A stretch of DNA of 64,000 nucleotides from Roseateles koreensis (GCF_028595305.1 NZ_JAQQXS010000001.1:248001-312000); one strand, 5' to 3'. Positions 38,226 to 47,444 are shown, counted from the stretch's first letter. Translations and numbers: made by a program. Notes: generated from the sequence alone by a model not told the origin.

Positions 38226-39422
38226 ATGAGTAAACGCGCCATCTCTACGGAGCAAATTCACCACCCCTACCGTGCGCCTGAAGGCTGGAACGCCCATCCC
38301 GTGGGAGTTTTCAAGGCGTCCACGGTCTTGTTCAAGAACACGGCGGATCTGCATCAATACCGGCCGCGTGACGGCAAGAGCTACCGTTATGGCTTGCACG
38401 GCACGCCCACTAGTTACACGCTGGCGGCGCGCATTGCCACGCTGGAGTGCGCGGCGCATTGCCTGCTGGTGCCGAGCGGCTTGGCGGCAGTGACCCTGGT
38501 CAGCCTGGGGCTGTTGCGCCCGGGTGATGAGGTGCTGGTGCCCGACAACGTCTATGGGCAAAACCGCTACCTGAGCGAGTCCCTGCTGCCACAGTTTGGC
38601 ATTGCGTACAAGTTCTACGACCCGCTGGATGCCAAGGGTTTTGAGGCCTTGCTCAGCCCCCAAACCAAGCTCGTATGGCTGGAGGCTGCGGGTTCGATCA
38701 CCCTGGAGTTTCCTGACTTGATCGGCATTTTGTCGGCGTGCAAGCAGCACGGCGTGCTGACGGCGATGGACAATACCTGGGGGTCAGGTATTGCCTTCAA
38801 TCCCTTCGAGATTGCCTCTGGCCTGGGTGTTGACGTCTCCATGCAGGCCCTCACTAAATACGCCTCGGGCGGTGCCGACGTGTTGATGGGCTCGGTTTGC
38901 ACCCGTGATTTGGCTCTGCATGAACGACTCAACCACATGCACGAGCACCTGGGGTATGGCCTGGGTCAGAACGATGTGGAACTGGTGCTGCGTGGCCTGC
39001 CCACGTTGGCCTTGCGCTACCGGGCGCAAGACGCCACAACGCGTGCACTGGCTGAGTGGATGCAGGGCCGACCCGAGGTGGCTCAAGTGCTGCACCCGGC
39101 CCTGGCCGACTCACCGGGGCATGCGTATTGGCTGCAGACCAGCAGCGCTGGCGCGGCTTGTTTGTTTTCGGTGATCTTCAAGCCCGAGTACAGCGCGGCT
39201 CAGGTGGATGCCTTTGTCGATGCGCTCGACTTGTTTGGCATCGGCTATTCCTGGGCCGGCCCCATGAGTTTGGCTGTGCCCTATGACATGAGCCGCAGCC
39301 GTGCCTTGCCCTCCAAGCTGGCGCCGGGCCGCATCGTGCGCTTTGCTATAGGCCTGGAGGATGCGGCCGATCTGCAGGCCGATTTGGCGCAGGCGTTGAG
39401 CCAGCGGTCGACGAGGGCTTGA
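38226..39422 (+). CDS. metC: cystathionine beta-lyase MetC
   Basis: MetC cleaves cystathionine to homocysteine, pyruvate and ammonia with PLP. The ATG at 38226 starts 1 nt after the rimO stop, giving 398 residues, a normal length. The open frame extends upstream into rimO, but that part is not conserved. Motifs are SYRYGLHGTPTSYTLAARI, LVPSGLAAVTLV, MDNTWGSGIAFNPFE and the PLP lysine in ALTKYASGGADVLMG (Lys211). SYSWAGPMSLAVPYD is typical of cystathionine beta-lyases. Gamma-synthase or gamma-lyase activity cannot be excluded by sequence alone. Confidence 0.9.
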   Translation: MSKRAISTEQIHHPYRAPEGWNAHPVGVFKASTVLFKNTADLHQYRPRDGKSYRYGLHGTPTSYTLAARIATLECAAHCLLVPSGLAAVTLVSLGLLRPGDEVLVPDNVYGQNRYLSESLLPQFGIAYKFYDPLDAKGFEALLSPQTKLVWLEAAGSITLEFPDLIGILSACKQHGVLTAMDNTWGSGIAFNPFEIASGLGVDVSMQALTKYASGGADVLMGSVCTRDLALHERLNHMHEHLGYGLGQNDVELVLRGLPTLALRYRAQDATTRALAEWMQGRPEVAQVLHPALADSPGHAYWLQTSSAGAACLFSVIFKPEYSAAQVDAFVDALDLFGIGYSWAGPMSLAVPYDMSRSRALPSKLAPGRIVRFAIGLEDAADLQADLAQALSQRSTRA

Positions 39423-39439
39423 GTTAAAGGCGAGGGGGC

Positions 39440-39961
39440 TTACCCTTTGCGGCCCGTTGCTGCGTGTCGCATCAACTGCCCCTTCTCTCTTTCCCAATCG
39501 CGTTTCTTCTCGGTGTCTCGTTTGTCATGCAGGTCTTTGCCCTTGGCCAGGGCGATTTCGACCTTGACGTTGCTGCCCTTGAAGTGCAGGTTCAGCGGGA
39601 CGATGGTGAAGCCCTTTTGCTCGGTCTTGGCGGTCAGGTGGCGGATGTCCTCCTTTTTCAGCAAGAGCTTTTTGGTGCGGTCAGCCAGCGGGCTGATGTG
39701 GGTGGACGCGGTGCGCAATGCGTTGATGCGGCAGCCGATCAAAAAGAGCTCACCGCCCTTGTTCATCACATAGCCGTCGGTCAGCTGAACCTGGCCGGCA
39801 CGGATGGCTTTGACCTCCCAGCCTTCGAGTACCACACCGGCCTCGATGAATTCGCTCAGGTGGTAGTCGAAGCGGGCGCGGCGGTTCTCGGCGATGGGCT
39901 TGGAGCTGACGGCAGCTTTGGCCTTGGGTGGCGGTCGGTTGGCGGGAGCGGTTGTGGACAT
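39440..39961 (-). CDS. smpB: SsrA-binding protein SmpB
   Basis: SmpB binds tmRNA and carries it to stalled ribosomes for trans-translation. The ATG at 39961 ([17 protein letters not shown]) gives 173 residues. The core motifs are [58 protein letters not shown] and the basic C-terminal tail [18 protein letters not shown]. The in-frame start at 40021 would overlap the divergent gene and is not used. It is divergent from ratA with a 51-nt gap and converges on metC. No tmRNA gene was found in the window. Confidence 0.95.
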   Translation of the reverse strand: MSTTAPANRPPPKAKAAVSSKPIAENRRARFDYHLSEFIEAGVVLEGWEVKAIRAGQVQLTDGYVMNKGGELFLIGCRINALRTASTHISPLADRTKKLLLKKEDIRHLTAKTEQKGFTIVPLNLHFKGSNVKVEIALAKGKDLHDKRDTEKKRDWEREKGQLMRHAATGRKG

Positions 39962-40012
39962 GGGTTCAATTCTTTTTGGGCAGGCAGGGCGCCAATACAA
40001 TCCGTCCATTGT

Positions 40013-40498
40013 ATGAAGCATGTCAAAAAGTCTGTCCTCCTTTGGTACTCGCCGCGCGAGATGTATGACTTGGTCGTCGGCGTCGACCGATATCCGGAGT
40101 TTTTGCCTTGGTGTGAGCGCGCAGAAGTTCTATCCGTCCAGCAGCAGGAGTCGACCGTCGAGACGGTGACGGCGCGCCTGCACTTGGCTTATGCCGGCGT
40201 GCGGCATGCTTTTACGACTCGCAATGACAACAGCCACAACCGGCGGGTTGACATGAATCTGGTGGACGGGCCGTTCTCAATGCTAGAGGGTGTGTGGCAA
40301 TTTCTCCCGTTGAACAAACCGGGTGTGGCCTTGGCTGAGGGGCAGGAGGCACAGGCCTGCAAGGTCGAGTTCGAGTTGCGTTACGCCTTTTCCAGCCTGG
40401 CGCTGGAGGCGGTGGTCAGCCCCGTGTTTGACCGGGTGGCAAACACTTTTGTCGAACGTTTTGTCCAGCGTGCCGAGTCCGTCTATGGCGCCCGCTGA
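40013..40498 (+). CDS. ratA: RatA/Coq10-like START-domain protein
   Basis: The 161-residue protein belongs to the polyketide-cyclase/START-like family that includes E. coli RatA and mitochondrial Coq10. The start is [19 protein letters not shown], followed by [15 protein letters not shown] and RLVD-type segments ([19 protein letters not shown]), ending near [15 protein letters not shown]. RatA is described as an inhibitor of 50S subunit association; Coq10 binds ubiquinone. Both functions remain open. It sits between smpB and rnfH, overlapping rnfH by 14 nt, the common betaproteobacterial arrangement. Confidence 0.88.
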   Translation: MKHVKKSVLLWYSPREMYDLVVGVDRYPEFLPWCERAEVLSVQQQESTVETVTARLHLAYAGVRHAFTTRNDNSHNRRVDMNLVDGPFSMLEGVWQFLPLNKPGVALAEGQEAQACKVEFELRYAFSSLALEAVVSPVFDRVANTFVERFVQRAESVYGAR

Positions 40499-40823
40499 GT
40501 GGATCGACATCGAGTTGGTCTGGAGCCCGCAGGCAGGTGATGTGCGCCACGCGGCGTTCAGCGTCGAGAGTGGCTGCACCCTTGAGCAGGCTTTGCTGGC
40601 CTGCCCGGCGTTTGCCGATCAAATGCCACTGTTGACGACGCTGAAGATCGGCGTTTGGGGGCGAATTCAGCCTTTGAACACGGTGCTGCGGGCACGTGAC
40701 CGGATTGAAATCTACCGGCCCCTGACGGTGGACCCCAAAGAAGCCCGTCGTGTTCGCTACAAGGCGCGTGGGCAGCGCATCGTGTCGCGGCATCGGCCGC
40801 TGGCGGGCAAGTCGACACGCTAA
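40485..40823 (+). CDS. rnfH: RnfH family ubiquitin-fold protein
   Basis: The 112-residue protein has the small ubiquitin-like beta-grasp of the RnfH family (UPF0125): IDIELVWSPQAGDVRHAAF, IGVWGRIQPLNTVLRARDRIEIYRPLTVDPKEARR. Its function is not firmly established. It overlaps ratA by 14 nt, and the pair is a widespread conserved unit in betaproteobacteria and gammaproteobacteria. The C-terminus is very basic (YKARGQRIVSRHRPLAGKS). Confidence 0.88.
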   Translation: MAPAEWIDIELVWSPQAGDVRHAAFSVESGCTLEQALLACPAFADQMPLLTTLKIGVWGRIQPLNTVLRARDRIEIYRPLTVDPKEARRVRYKARGQRIVSRHRPLAGKSTR

Positions 40824-40832
40824 GCGTCAGTC

Positions 40833-40873
40833 GCTCAATCGATTAACCGATCAACTGCTCAACCGATTAACGG
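40833..40873. repeat. two 17-bp imperfect direct repeats behind rnfH
   Basis: GCTCAATCGATTAACCG (40833-40849) recurs as GCTCAACCGATTAACGG (40857-40873), 24 bp apart, two mismatches. The second copy overlaps the DUF4124 stop codon. The repeats fill most of the convergent gap between rnfH and the DUF4124 gene. No T-run is attached. Confidence 0.6.
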
Positions 40874-41418
40874 CATTCTGAGTGGATCACGCCGCGGGTG
40901 CTTTGCATCTCGGCCTCGCGTTGGGCGTCGTCGATCACCACCGGCTCGCCGGCCTCGTTGCTGCGTTTCAGTCGCACGCCGCTTTCAAGCAGGCGCAAAT
41001 TGTCTTGCGCGTTGCGGCAATTGGCGGCCCGTTGTTCTGCTTGGCGTTGCTCTTGCTCCCGCTGCTTGGCCAGCTTGTCTTTTTCAAGCTGCTTTTCTTT
41101 CGCCTGTTGTTTCAGCTCGTCTTTGCTGGGGCCGCTTGCTGCAGAGTCAGGGGCGGGCGGCGAGGCTGGACTGGCGACGCCATAGGGAACCACCACGATG
41201 CGGGCGGCCTGGGCATTGGCTGGGCGCCGGAGGATGTCTTTTTCAGGCACTGTGCTGGGCGGCGGCAGATCGCTGAACTGCCAGTTGCCGGCGGCATCTC
41301 GCCATTTCCATTGGGCGTTGGCGGGCAGTGCGCTGCAGAACAACAGCGCGCCGAGGGCGCTGAGGGCCGCGAGGCGGCAGAGCCCTTGCGTTGGGGTGAA
41401 AGTGGTGGGCCGGAGCAT
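40867..41418 (-). CDS. DUF4124-domain exported protein
   Basis: The 183-residue protein has a signal peptide (LAALSALGALLFCSALPANA) and a DUF4124 domain just after it (QWKWRDAAGNWQFSDLPPP), the small WxWxDxxGxxxFSD fold common in betaproteobacterial periplasmic proteins. A long charged coiled-coil-like region follows (DELKQQAKEKQLEKDKLAKQ), rich in Lys, Glu and Gln, and a C-terminal part with two Cys. Its function is unknown. It sits next to ratA-rnfH and near guaB, a conserved neighbourhood. It converges on rnfH. Confidence 0.82.
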   Translation of the reverse strand: MLRPTTFTPTQGLCRLAALSALGALLFCSALPANAQWKWRDAAGNWQFSDLPPPSTVPEKDILRRPANAQAARIVVVPYGVASPASPPAPDSAASGPSKDELKQQAKEKQLEKDKLAKQREQEQRQAEQRAANCRNAQDNLRLLESGVRLKRSNEAGEPVVIDDAQREAEMQSTRGVIHSECR

Positions 41419-41605
41419 GGGCTCAGTGTAAGGCTATGGGCCTCGAGCGTTGATTTCGCCCAAGGCAGAATCGTGACTTTTGGTGCGCCAGACGGCCGGG
41501 TCGATCGCTTTGCTGGGCGGGAGTTTCAACGCGTGATTTTGGGCGTAACGTGGAGCTTGAACGGTTTTTTCTTGGCCGCGCGGCAAGGCGGGCGCTGGCA
41601 TTCCG

Positions 41606-41611
41606 TATAAT
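41606..41611 (+). promoter_or_regulatory. perfect -10 element (TATAAT) before the structured leader
   Basis: TATAAT stands in a GC-rich context and would start transcription near 41618, just before the hairpin array. No convincing -35 is seen at 16-18 nt upstream, so a -35-independent or regulated promoter is implied if it works. By position it could be the native guaB promoter. Confidence 0.4.
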
Positions 41612-41617
41612 GCCGCT

Positions 41618-42128
41618 TTGCGGTGCGACACGTTTGTGTCACCCGACCACCTTTGCGTGGTCATATGGGAAGGTTGCCTTTGTGCAACTCATGTTTCGGG
41701 CGGACTTTTGACTGCTCGATTGTGTGGGTCAGCTTCGGCTGAACCCATCTCTGCCGGAGATGGAATTCGTTCCAACTTCGTTTAAGGGCTTCTTCGGATG
41801 CTCTTTCAAGCCCTAGGGCTTGTTTGGACGCGCGGTCGACTTCGGTCAATGCGCACGATCAGAAGTTTGCAGGGGAATTTCCTGTGAATGACTGCGGGAT
41901 TCGTGCGCATGGAACACCAAAAGTGTTTCCCTGTGTGCGTTTCAATAGCCACTATGAGGGCTATTTACCGGGTGCTTTCGGGCGCTCGTCGTGAGGCCTT
42001 CTTTTAGGCTTCGTCTCAGGGTGATCAACTCTGATTTGCCTTGTCATGCGTCCGTGGGAACGGTATGCCATGACCTGTTGTGTGATCAACAGTAGCCTAC
42101 GGTGGCATGCAAAATTGGTAACAATTCT
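41618..42128 (+). ncRNA. candidate structured RNA or guaB leader with about twelve hairpins
   Basis: No open reading frame of interest lies here, yet hairpins follow each other almost without gap: 41622-41643, 41645-41662, 41673-41688, 41725-41747, 41747-41761, 41784-41805, 41830-41854, 41911-41930, 41944-41965, 41993-42012, 42043-42074 and 42075-42092. Two have TTCG loops closed by C-G on the plus strand, which points to plus-strand RNA. TATAAT precedes it. It lacks tmRNA, RNase P, 6S and riboswitch signatures known to me. It is the 5' exon of a group II intron and runs toward guaB. Whether it is an independent RNA or a guaB 5' UTR cannot be decided by eye. Hairpins were found by inspection; no energy was calculated. 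Confidence 0.4.
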
Positions 42129-42722
42129 GTGTGAAGCCCACCGGACAACGTCCACCCACACTAGTGGCATATTTGTCCGTGAGGACGGTATGAACCTGCC
42201 AGCAGGAAGGCGGGGGAAGGGCTAGGCTAGTTCCATATGGGTAACTTAAGTGAACTGTCGTTTGAACTTGCGTAAGCATTGATTGGCCAAACCTGCTGTT
42301 AGGCCAAAGCCAAAAGGCATGCTGCTAGGTGTCCTTGTCGCAAAAGAGGGCACATCACCGACGCGCAGTCGCAAGATAGACAGGCCCTAACTGGGTAGAC
42401 ATTGCAGAGTTTTGATGTGATGTCGGCAATTCAGGGAACGTGGTAAGCCCCACCATCTGCCTGTGCACCTCGGTGCGAAGGCAAGGAAATCGCGAGATGA
42501 CCTGTCGGGTGAGGGGGTATGGGATTGTGGAAAAAGCGAATGCCCGGCCGTAATAGTCGGGATAGAGGTTCAAACTTTGCCTCTCTGCGAAAGCAGGCTG
42601 ACTTCCACTTGGTGCAACCGTCGCAAGTCGGTTGTTGAGTTCTGGAACTGCCCCTTGGGCGCGCATGTCGTCGCCCATCGGGTGGCGGCGTGTGCACTCG
42701 AAGGGCCACCAACGAGGAAAGC

Positions 42723-44423
42723 ATGGAAGAAGTCATCGGTAACGATGATTCTGCGTCCTCGCACGAACCGAGCGATTGGCATGCCATTCAATGGCAGAAG
42801 ATTGAGCGGAGCGTGAGGACGACGCAAATCAGAATTGCGAAGGCAGCGCATGAATGCGACTGGCGCAGAGTGAAAGCTCTGCAACGGTCGTTGACACGCT
42901 CGTTTGCCGCCAGAAGTTTGGCGGTGCGACGGGTGACTGAGAACCAAGGCAAGCGGACGGCGGGAGTCGATCGTGAACTTTGGGAGACGCCGACCATTAA
43001 ATGGGAGGCTGTCAGTGCCTTGAAGCAGCAGCGTGGATATAGGCCAAGGCCGTTAAGGCGGGTCTACATCCCGAAGGCAAATGGCAAGGAGCGCCCGCTG
43101 GGCATTCCGACGATGAAAGACAGGGCAATGCAGGCACTTCACCTGCTTGGCTTGGAGCCGGTCGTCGAATCGCTGAGTGATCCGAATAGCTACGGCTTTC
43201 GGCGAAATCGCTCGACGGCTGATGCCATGAGTCAGTTGTTCGTTTGTTTGTCCCAGAAGGCTGCGGCTCCCTGGGTCTTGGAGGCGGACATCGAAGGCTG
43301 TTTCGACCACATCAATCACGAGTGGCTGGTGAATCATGTCCGCATGGACAAGACAATCCTACGCAAATGGTTGAGGGCAGGGGTGGTCTACAAGGGGCAG
43401 ATGACAAGCACCATTGAGGGTACGCCACAGGGCGGCATCATTTCGCCAACTTTGGCGAATGTGGCTTTGAATGGACTGGAGGCTGGCCTGCGTGCATACA
43501 TTCGCACTCAAGTGGCTCCGTCGAAGGTCCAAAAGCTCAAAGTCAATGTGGTCAGGTACGCTGACGACTTCGTAATCTCAGGCGCGTCGAAAGACTTGCT
43601 TGAGGAGGTTGTTCGGCCGTGGATAGAGGCATTCCTTGCACAACGAGGCTTGCGTCTATCGCCGATTAAGACACGAGTCACACACATTGACGATGGGTTC
43701 GATTTCCTGGGTTGGAATTTCCGGAAGTACTCGGGAACTCTCTTGATTAAGCCTAGCAATAAGAACGTTCGCGCGTTCTATGGCAAGGTTCGGGAGATCG
43801 TCAAAAGCCACAAAACGGTGAAACAGGCGGACCTCATTGAGATATTGAACCCGGTCCTTCGGGGTTGGGCTCAGTACCATCAGCCGGTGGTCGCTAAAGA
43901 AACGTTCAACAAAATCGACTCGCTGCTTTGGTGGCGATTGACGCGTTGGGCGCGGCGGATCCATCCGAAGAAGTCTGCAGCTTGGGTGGTCAAGAAGTAT
44001 TGGACCATCTTTGACGGACGTTCTGAGTTCGCGGCTCGGGTTCGGATGGGGGATGGTGAAGTCAAGTGGAAGCGGCTGTATCGGCTTGCCGATACGGAAA
44101 TTGTCCGTCACAAAAAGGTCAAAGGGGACTTCAATCCTTTCGACCCGGCGTGGGAAGCGTACGGCGAGGAATTGAGGGCGCAGCGTCTGCTGAAAAGCAT
44201 GGCGTATCGCACCCAATGGACTTCGTTGTTTCGCTCGCAAAACGGCAAATGCGCTCACTGCGGCATAGCCATGACCAAGGAAACGGGTTGGCATGACCAT
44301 CACCTGGTACCCCAGGGGATGGGCGGGTCAGACTCGTTATCTAACCGAGTGCTTTTGCACCCGGTATGCCATCACCAACTGCATGCACGCGGGTTGTCAG
44401 TTGTGAAGCCGGCCTCTGAATGA
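42723..44423 (+). CDS. ltrA: group II intron reverse transcriptase/maturase with HNH domain
   Basis: The 566-residue intron-encoded protein has reverse transcriptase blocks including GKERPLGIPTMKDRAMQ, SYGFRRNRSTADAM, the template region TPQGGIISPTLANVALN and the active-site YADD (Tyr279, in VRYADDFVISG). A maturase X domain follows (ILNPVLRGWAQYHQPVVAK). The C-terminus carries an HNH endonuclease with zinc-type cysteines (GKCAHCGIAMTKE, WHDHHLVPQGMGGSDSLSNR, HPVCHHQLHA). The ATG at 42723 lies behind an AGGAAAG stretch; an in-frame GTG at 42690 is the alternative. The protein would bind the intron RNA, help splicing and drive retrohoming. No frameshift is seen. Confidence 0.93.
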   Translation: MEEVIGNDDSASSHEPSDWHAIQWQKIERSVRTTQIRIAKAAHECDWRRVKALQRSLTRSFAARSLAVRRVTENQGKRTAGVDRELWETPTIKWEAVSALKQQRGYRPRPLRRVYIPKANGKERPLGIPTMKDRAMQALHLLGLEPVVESLSDPNSYGFRRNRSTADAMSQLFVCLSQKAAAPWVLEADIEGCFDHINHEWLVNHVRMDKTILRKWLRAGVVYKGQMTSTIEGTPQGGIISPTLANVALNGLEAGLRAYIRTQVAPSKVQKLKVNVVRYADDFVISGASKDLLEEVVRPWIEAFLAQRGLRLSPIKTRVTHIDDGFDFLGWNFRKYSGTLLIKPSNKNVRAFYGKVREIVKSHKTVKQADLIEILNPVLRGWAQYHQPVVAKETFNKIDSLLWWRLTRWARRIHPKKSAAWVVKKYWTIFDGRSEFAARVRMGDGEVKWKRLYRLADTEIVRHKKVKGDFNPFDPAWEAYGEELRAQRLLKSMAYRTQWTSLFRSQNGKCAHCGIAMTKETGWHDHHLVPQGMGGSDSLSNRVLLHPVCHHQLHARGLSVVKPASE

Positions 44424-44492
44424 GGCTTTGGTGTGGGAAATGGGGTGTGTTATATACTAACGTGCTCCCCGAACCCGCACGTTGTTGTGCTT

Positions 44493-44526
44493 GAGCCGGA
44501 TGCGGTGAAAGTCGCAAGTCCGGTTC
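44493..44526 (+). other. group II intron domain V
   Basis: A 34-nt hairpin: GAGCCGGA pairs with TCCGGTTC (eight pairs, one G-U), then a two-base bulge (AG, 44517-44518), an upper stem TGCGG/TCGCA and a GAAA loop. The catalytic AGC triad is at 44494-44496. This is the diagnostic element of the intron and appears intact. Confidence 0.85.
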
Positions 44527-44582
44527 TTAGGGGGGGATGGGTCAGCAATGACCTGTCCCTACCCACCACTGGAGCTTCCCTC

Positions 44583-46052
44583 ATGCGCCTTTTAGGAAAA
44601 GCGCTCACCTTCGACGATGTTTTGTTGGTGCCAGCGTTCTCCCATGTGTTGCCTCGCGACACCAGCCTAGCCACCCGGCTTTCCCGCAACATCCGCCTCA
44701 ACTTGCCCCTGGTCTCTGCGGCCATGGACACGGTGACTGAAGCGCGCTTGGCCATTGCGATCGCGCAAGAAGGCGGCATCGGCATTGTTCACAAGAACCT
44801 GCCGGCCAAGCAGCAGGCCATCGAAGTCGCACGCGTCAAGCGTTACGAATCGGGCGTTGTTCTGGACCCCTTCACGGTTACCCCCAGCGCCACAGTGCGC
44901 GAGGTGGTGGAGTTGAGCCGCCAGCACGGCGTCTCCGGCTTCCCCGTGTTGGAGGGCAAAAAGGTGGTGGGCATCGTCACCGGGCGCGATTTGCGCTTTG
45001 AGACCCGCATGGACCTGCCTGTGCGCGAAATGATGACCCCCGCTGAGCGCTTGGTCACCGTCAAGGAAGGCGCTTCCCTGGAAGAAGCCAAGGCCTTGAT
45101 GCACCAGCACAAGCTGGAGCGTGTGGTGGTGGTCAACGAAGCCTTCGAGTTGCGTGGCCTGATGACGGTGAAAGACATCACCAAACAGACCAGCTTTCCG
45201 AATGCCGCCCGCGATGCCCAAGGCAAGTTGCGCGTGGGCGCTGCCGTGGGTTTTGGCGATGACACCGAAGAGCGTGTGTCCTTGCTGGTCAAGGCGGGCG
45301 TGGACGCGCTGATTGTTGACACGGCACACGGCCACAGCGCTGGCGTGCTGGAGCGGGTGCGTTGGGTCAAGCAGAATTTCCCGGGCGTTGATGTGATTGG
45401 CGGCAATATCGCCACCGGCGCAGCGGCGCTGGCGCTGGTTGAGGCCGGTGCGGATGGCGTCAAGGTCGGCATCGGCCCGGGCTCTATCTGTACGACGCGC
45501 ATCGTTGCCGGCGTGGGCGTGCCTCAGATCACGGCCATCGACAACGTCGCTACCGCGCTGCGCGGTACCGGCGTGCCGGTGATCGCCGACGGTGGCGTGC
45601 GCTTCTCGGGCGATTTGGCCAAGGCCATTGCGGCCGGTGCCGATTGCGTGATGATGGGCGGCGCCTTTGCCGGGACCGAAGAAGCGCCTGGCGACCTGAT
45701 CTTGTACCAGGGCCGCTCCTACAAGAGCTACCGTGGCATGGGCTCGATGGGGGCCATGGCCAAGGGCTCGGCGGACCGCTACTTCCAGGACACCTCGGCC
45801 AACAACCCCAATACCTCCAAGCTGGTGCCTGAGGGCATCGAGGGCCAAGTGCCGTACAAGGGGTCGGTGGTGCAGGTGATCTTCCAGATGGCCGGTGGCT
45901 TGAAAGCGTCGATGCACTATTGCGGCTGCGGCACCATCGAAGAGATGCAAAACAAGGCTGAGTTCGTTGAAATCACTTCGGCGGGCATGCGCGAAAGCCA
46001 TGTCCACGATGTGCAGATCACGAAAGAAGCGCCCAACTACCGATCCGAGTGA
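44583..46052 (+). CDS. guaB: IMP dehydrogenase GuaB
   Basis: GuaB oxidises IMP to XMP, the committed step of guanine nucleotide synthesis. The ATG at 44583 ([20 protein letters not shown]) lies 8 nt behind GGAG and gives 489 residues; the frame extends upstream into the intron but is not coding there. Motifs: [20 protein letters not shown], two CBS domains (about 95-210), the catalytic [15 protein letters not shown] with Cys303, [14 protein letters not shown] and the flap region [10 protein letters not shown]. The group II intron ends about 17 nt upstream, between the ribosome site and whatever promoter lay before. Expression then depends on a promoter within the intron, read-through or splicing. 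Confidence 0.97.
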   Translation: MRLLGKALTFDDVLLVPAFSHVLPRDTSLATRLSRNIRLNLPLVSAAMDTVTEARLAIAIAQEGGIGIVHKNLPAKQQAIEVARVKRYESGVVLDPFTVTPSATVREVVELSRQHGVSGFPVLEGKKVVGIVTGRDLRFETRMDLPVREMMTPAERLVTVKEGASLEEAKALMHQHKLERVVVVNEAFELRGLMTVKDITKQTSFPNAARDAQGKLRVGAAVGFGDDTEERVSLLVKAGVDALIVDTAHGHSAGVLERVRWVKQNFPGVDVIGGNIATGAAALALVEAGADGVKVGIGPGSICTTRIVAGVGVPQITAIDNVATALRGTGVPVIADGGVRFSGDLAKAIAAGADCVMMGGAFAGTEEAPGDLILYQGRSYKSYRGMGSMGAMAKGSADRYFQDTSANNPNTSKLVPEGIEGQVPYKGSVVQVIFQMAGGLKASMHYCGCGTIEEMQNKAEFVEITSAGMRESHVHDVQITKEAPNYRSE

Positions 46053-46068
46053 TCGCTTGGGTGTGGGC

Positions 46069-46091
46069 AAAGGGGCTTCGGCCCCTTTTTT
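46069..46091 (+). terminator. intrinsic terminator after guaB
   Basis: AAAGGGGC (46069-46076) and GCCCCTTT pair around a TTCG loop, continuing into a run of T. It follows the guaB stop by about 17 nt and precedes the MFS gene. Confidence 0.85.
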
Positions 46092-46139
46092 CACTGAACA
46101 AGGCGCAGCAATAGTGGCGTGACGTCACCAGGAGACAGA

Positions 46140-47414
46140 GTGAGCGAAAGCGGTTCAAAGCTGAACAAGCGTGAAGCCCCGTCCGGCAAATCGGCTGGCA
46201 TGGGCTTCATCATGGTGGCGGTGTTGATCGACATGATCTCCATCGGCCTGATCATTCCCGTTCTGCCTCCCCTGGTGGGCACCTTCACCTCGAACCAGGC
46301 GGATCATGCCTTCTGGTACGGTGCGGTGGCCTTGGCGTTTGGCATTGCCAACTTCTTCGGCTCGCCCATCTTGGGGGCTTTGTCGGACCGATTTGGCCGG
46401 CGGCCAGTGATGCTGATTGGGTTCTCCGGCCTGGCCCTGAGCTTCTTTGTGACCGCGATGGCGACGGCGCTGTGGATGCTGATCACCGTGCGCCTCGTCA
46501 GCGGCGCCATGCAGGCCAATGCCTCGGTGGCCAATGCCTATGTGGCGGACATCTCGGCGCCTGAAGAACGCGCCAAGCGCTTCGGCATGTTGGGTGCAGC
46601 GTTCGGCATGGGCTTCATCCTCGGGCCGGTGATGGGTGGCATTCTTGGCGACATCAACCTGCACCTGCCGTTCTTCGTGGCTGGCACCATGGCGCTGATC
46701 AATTGGTGCTATGGCTACTTCGTCTTGCCCGAGTCGCTCAAGCCGGAACATCGCCGCGCGTTTGAATGGCGCAAGGCCAACCCGTTGGCGGCACTGAAAA
46801 AGCTCGGCATGCTCAAAGGTGTGGGCCCGCTCGTGCTGGTGATCGGCTTGAGCGGCTTGGCGCAGATGGTGCTGCAAACCAGTTGGGTGCTGTACACCAG
46901 CTTCAAGTTCGGTTGGGGCCCTAAGGAGAACGGCTGGTCGATGTTCGCCGTGGGTGTGATGTCCGTGCTGGTGCAGGGCTTTTTGCTGCCTAAATTGCTG
47001 AAGGTTTTTTCGCCGCAGCGTCTGGTGATACTGGGTTTGTCGTCCAGTGTGCTGACCAACCTGGTGTGGGGCGCCGCCACGGAGGGCTGGATGATGTACG
47101 CCATCATCGGTTTCAATGCGCTGGGCTTCGCCGTGAGTGCGGCCATTCAAAGCTTGATCTCCAACGCCGCCGATCCCAAAACCCAGGGGGAAACCATGGG
47201 CGCCGTGTCCTCGCTCAACAGCATGATGGCCGTGATGGCGCCTGTGGTTGGGGCGACCTTGCTGGGCTTGGTGTCGCACATGCCGCGGGGTGATTGGCGC
47301 ATTGGCGCACCGTTTTATTTCTGCGCCGCCTTGCAAGCCTTGTCGCTGTTCTTCGCCTGGCGCCATTTCACGCGCACACGTGCCATCAGCCCTACGGCCT
47401 CAGCCTCCGTTTGA
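46140..47414 (+). CDS. MFS transporter, TetA/TCR-like
   Basis: The 424-residue protein is a 12-helix major facilitator of the Tet-type drug/H+ antiporter branch: motif A reads [17 protein letters not shown], a motif B/C-like region [21 protein letters not shown], and [21 protein letters not shown] (motif C) in helix 5. A GTG at 46140, 5 nt behind GGAG, is the preferred start over GTG 46119. Its substrate is unknown. It lies between guaB and guaA, a position often occupied by transporters in this group, and could move a purine or drug. It is separated from guaA by 30 nt and from guaB by a terminator, so it may have its own promoter. Confidence 0.85.
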   Translation: MSESGSKLNKREAPSGKSAGMGFIMVAVLIDMISIGLIIPVLPPLVGTFTSNQADHAFWYGAVALAFGIANFFGSPILGALSDRFGRRPVMLIGFSGLALSFFVTAMATALWMLITVRLVSGAMQANASVANAYVADISAPEERAKRFGMLGAAFGMGFILGPVMGGILGDINLHLPFFVAGTMALINWCYGYFVLPESLKPEHRRAFEWRKANPLAALKKLGMLKGVGPLVLVIGLSGLAQMVLQTSWVLYTSFKFGWGPKENGWSMFAVGVMSVLVQGFLLPKLLKVFSPQRLVILGLSSSVLTNLVWGAATEGWMMYAIIGFNALGFAVSAAIQSLISNAADPKTQGETMGAVSSLNSMMAVMAPVVGATLLGLVSHMPRGDWRIGAPFYFCAALQALSLFFAWRHFTRTRAISPTASASV

Positions 47415-47444
47415 ATTCGAATTTAGAGAAAAAGCAGCCTTACC

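Larger units (their letters stand above)
42129..44566 (+). mobile_element. group II intron with LtrA-type maturase, inserted before guaB
   Basis: The 5' boundary is placed at GTGTG (42129), matching the GUGYG intron start. A 594-nt ribozyme part precedes the maturase gene, and domains V and VI follow it. AATTCT (42123-42128, exon) can pair with AGAGTT (42406-42411, intron), a plausible IBS1-EBS1 match with one G-U pair, at the usual depth. Domain V is 44493-44526. The 3' end is near 44566, at CTACCCAC with the likely branch A, accurate to a few nt. The whole element is about 2.44 kb. A second GTGCG at 41624 was considered as start but would give an unusually long ribozyme. It looks intact in RNA and protein, so splicing competence is likely but unproven. 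Confidence 0.85.

Noticed and set aside
39440-40866. tmRNA gene near smpB
   Set aside because: No tag sequence, tRNA-like ends or CCA were found around smpB or in the structured leader.
41624-41640. GTGCG at 41624 as an alternative group II intron start
   Set aside because: It would give a ribozyme part of about 1.1 kb before the maturase; 42129 gives the usual 0.6 kb and a plausible IBS1-EBS1 pair.
44433-44582. GuaB extension into the intron
   Set aside because: Those codons are intron domain V/VI; the family start is at 44583.
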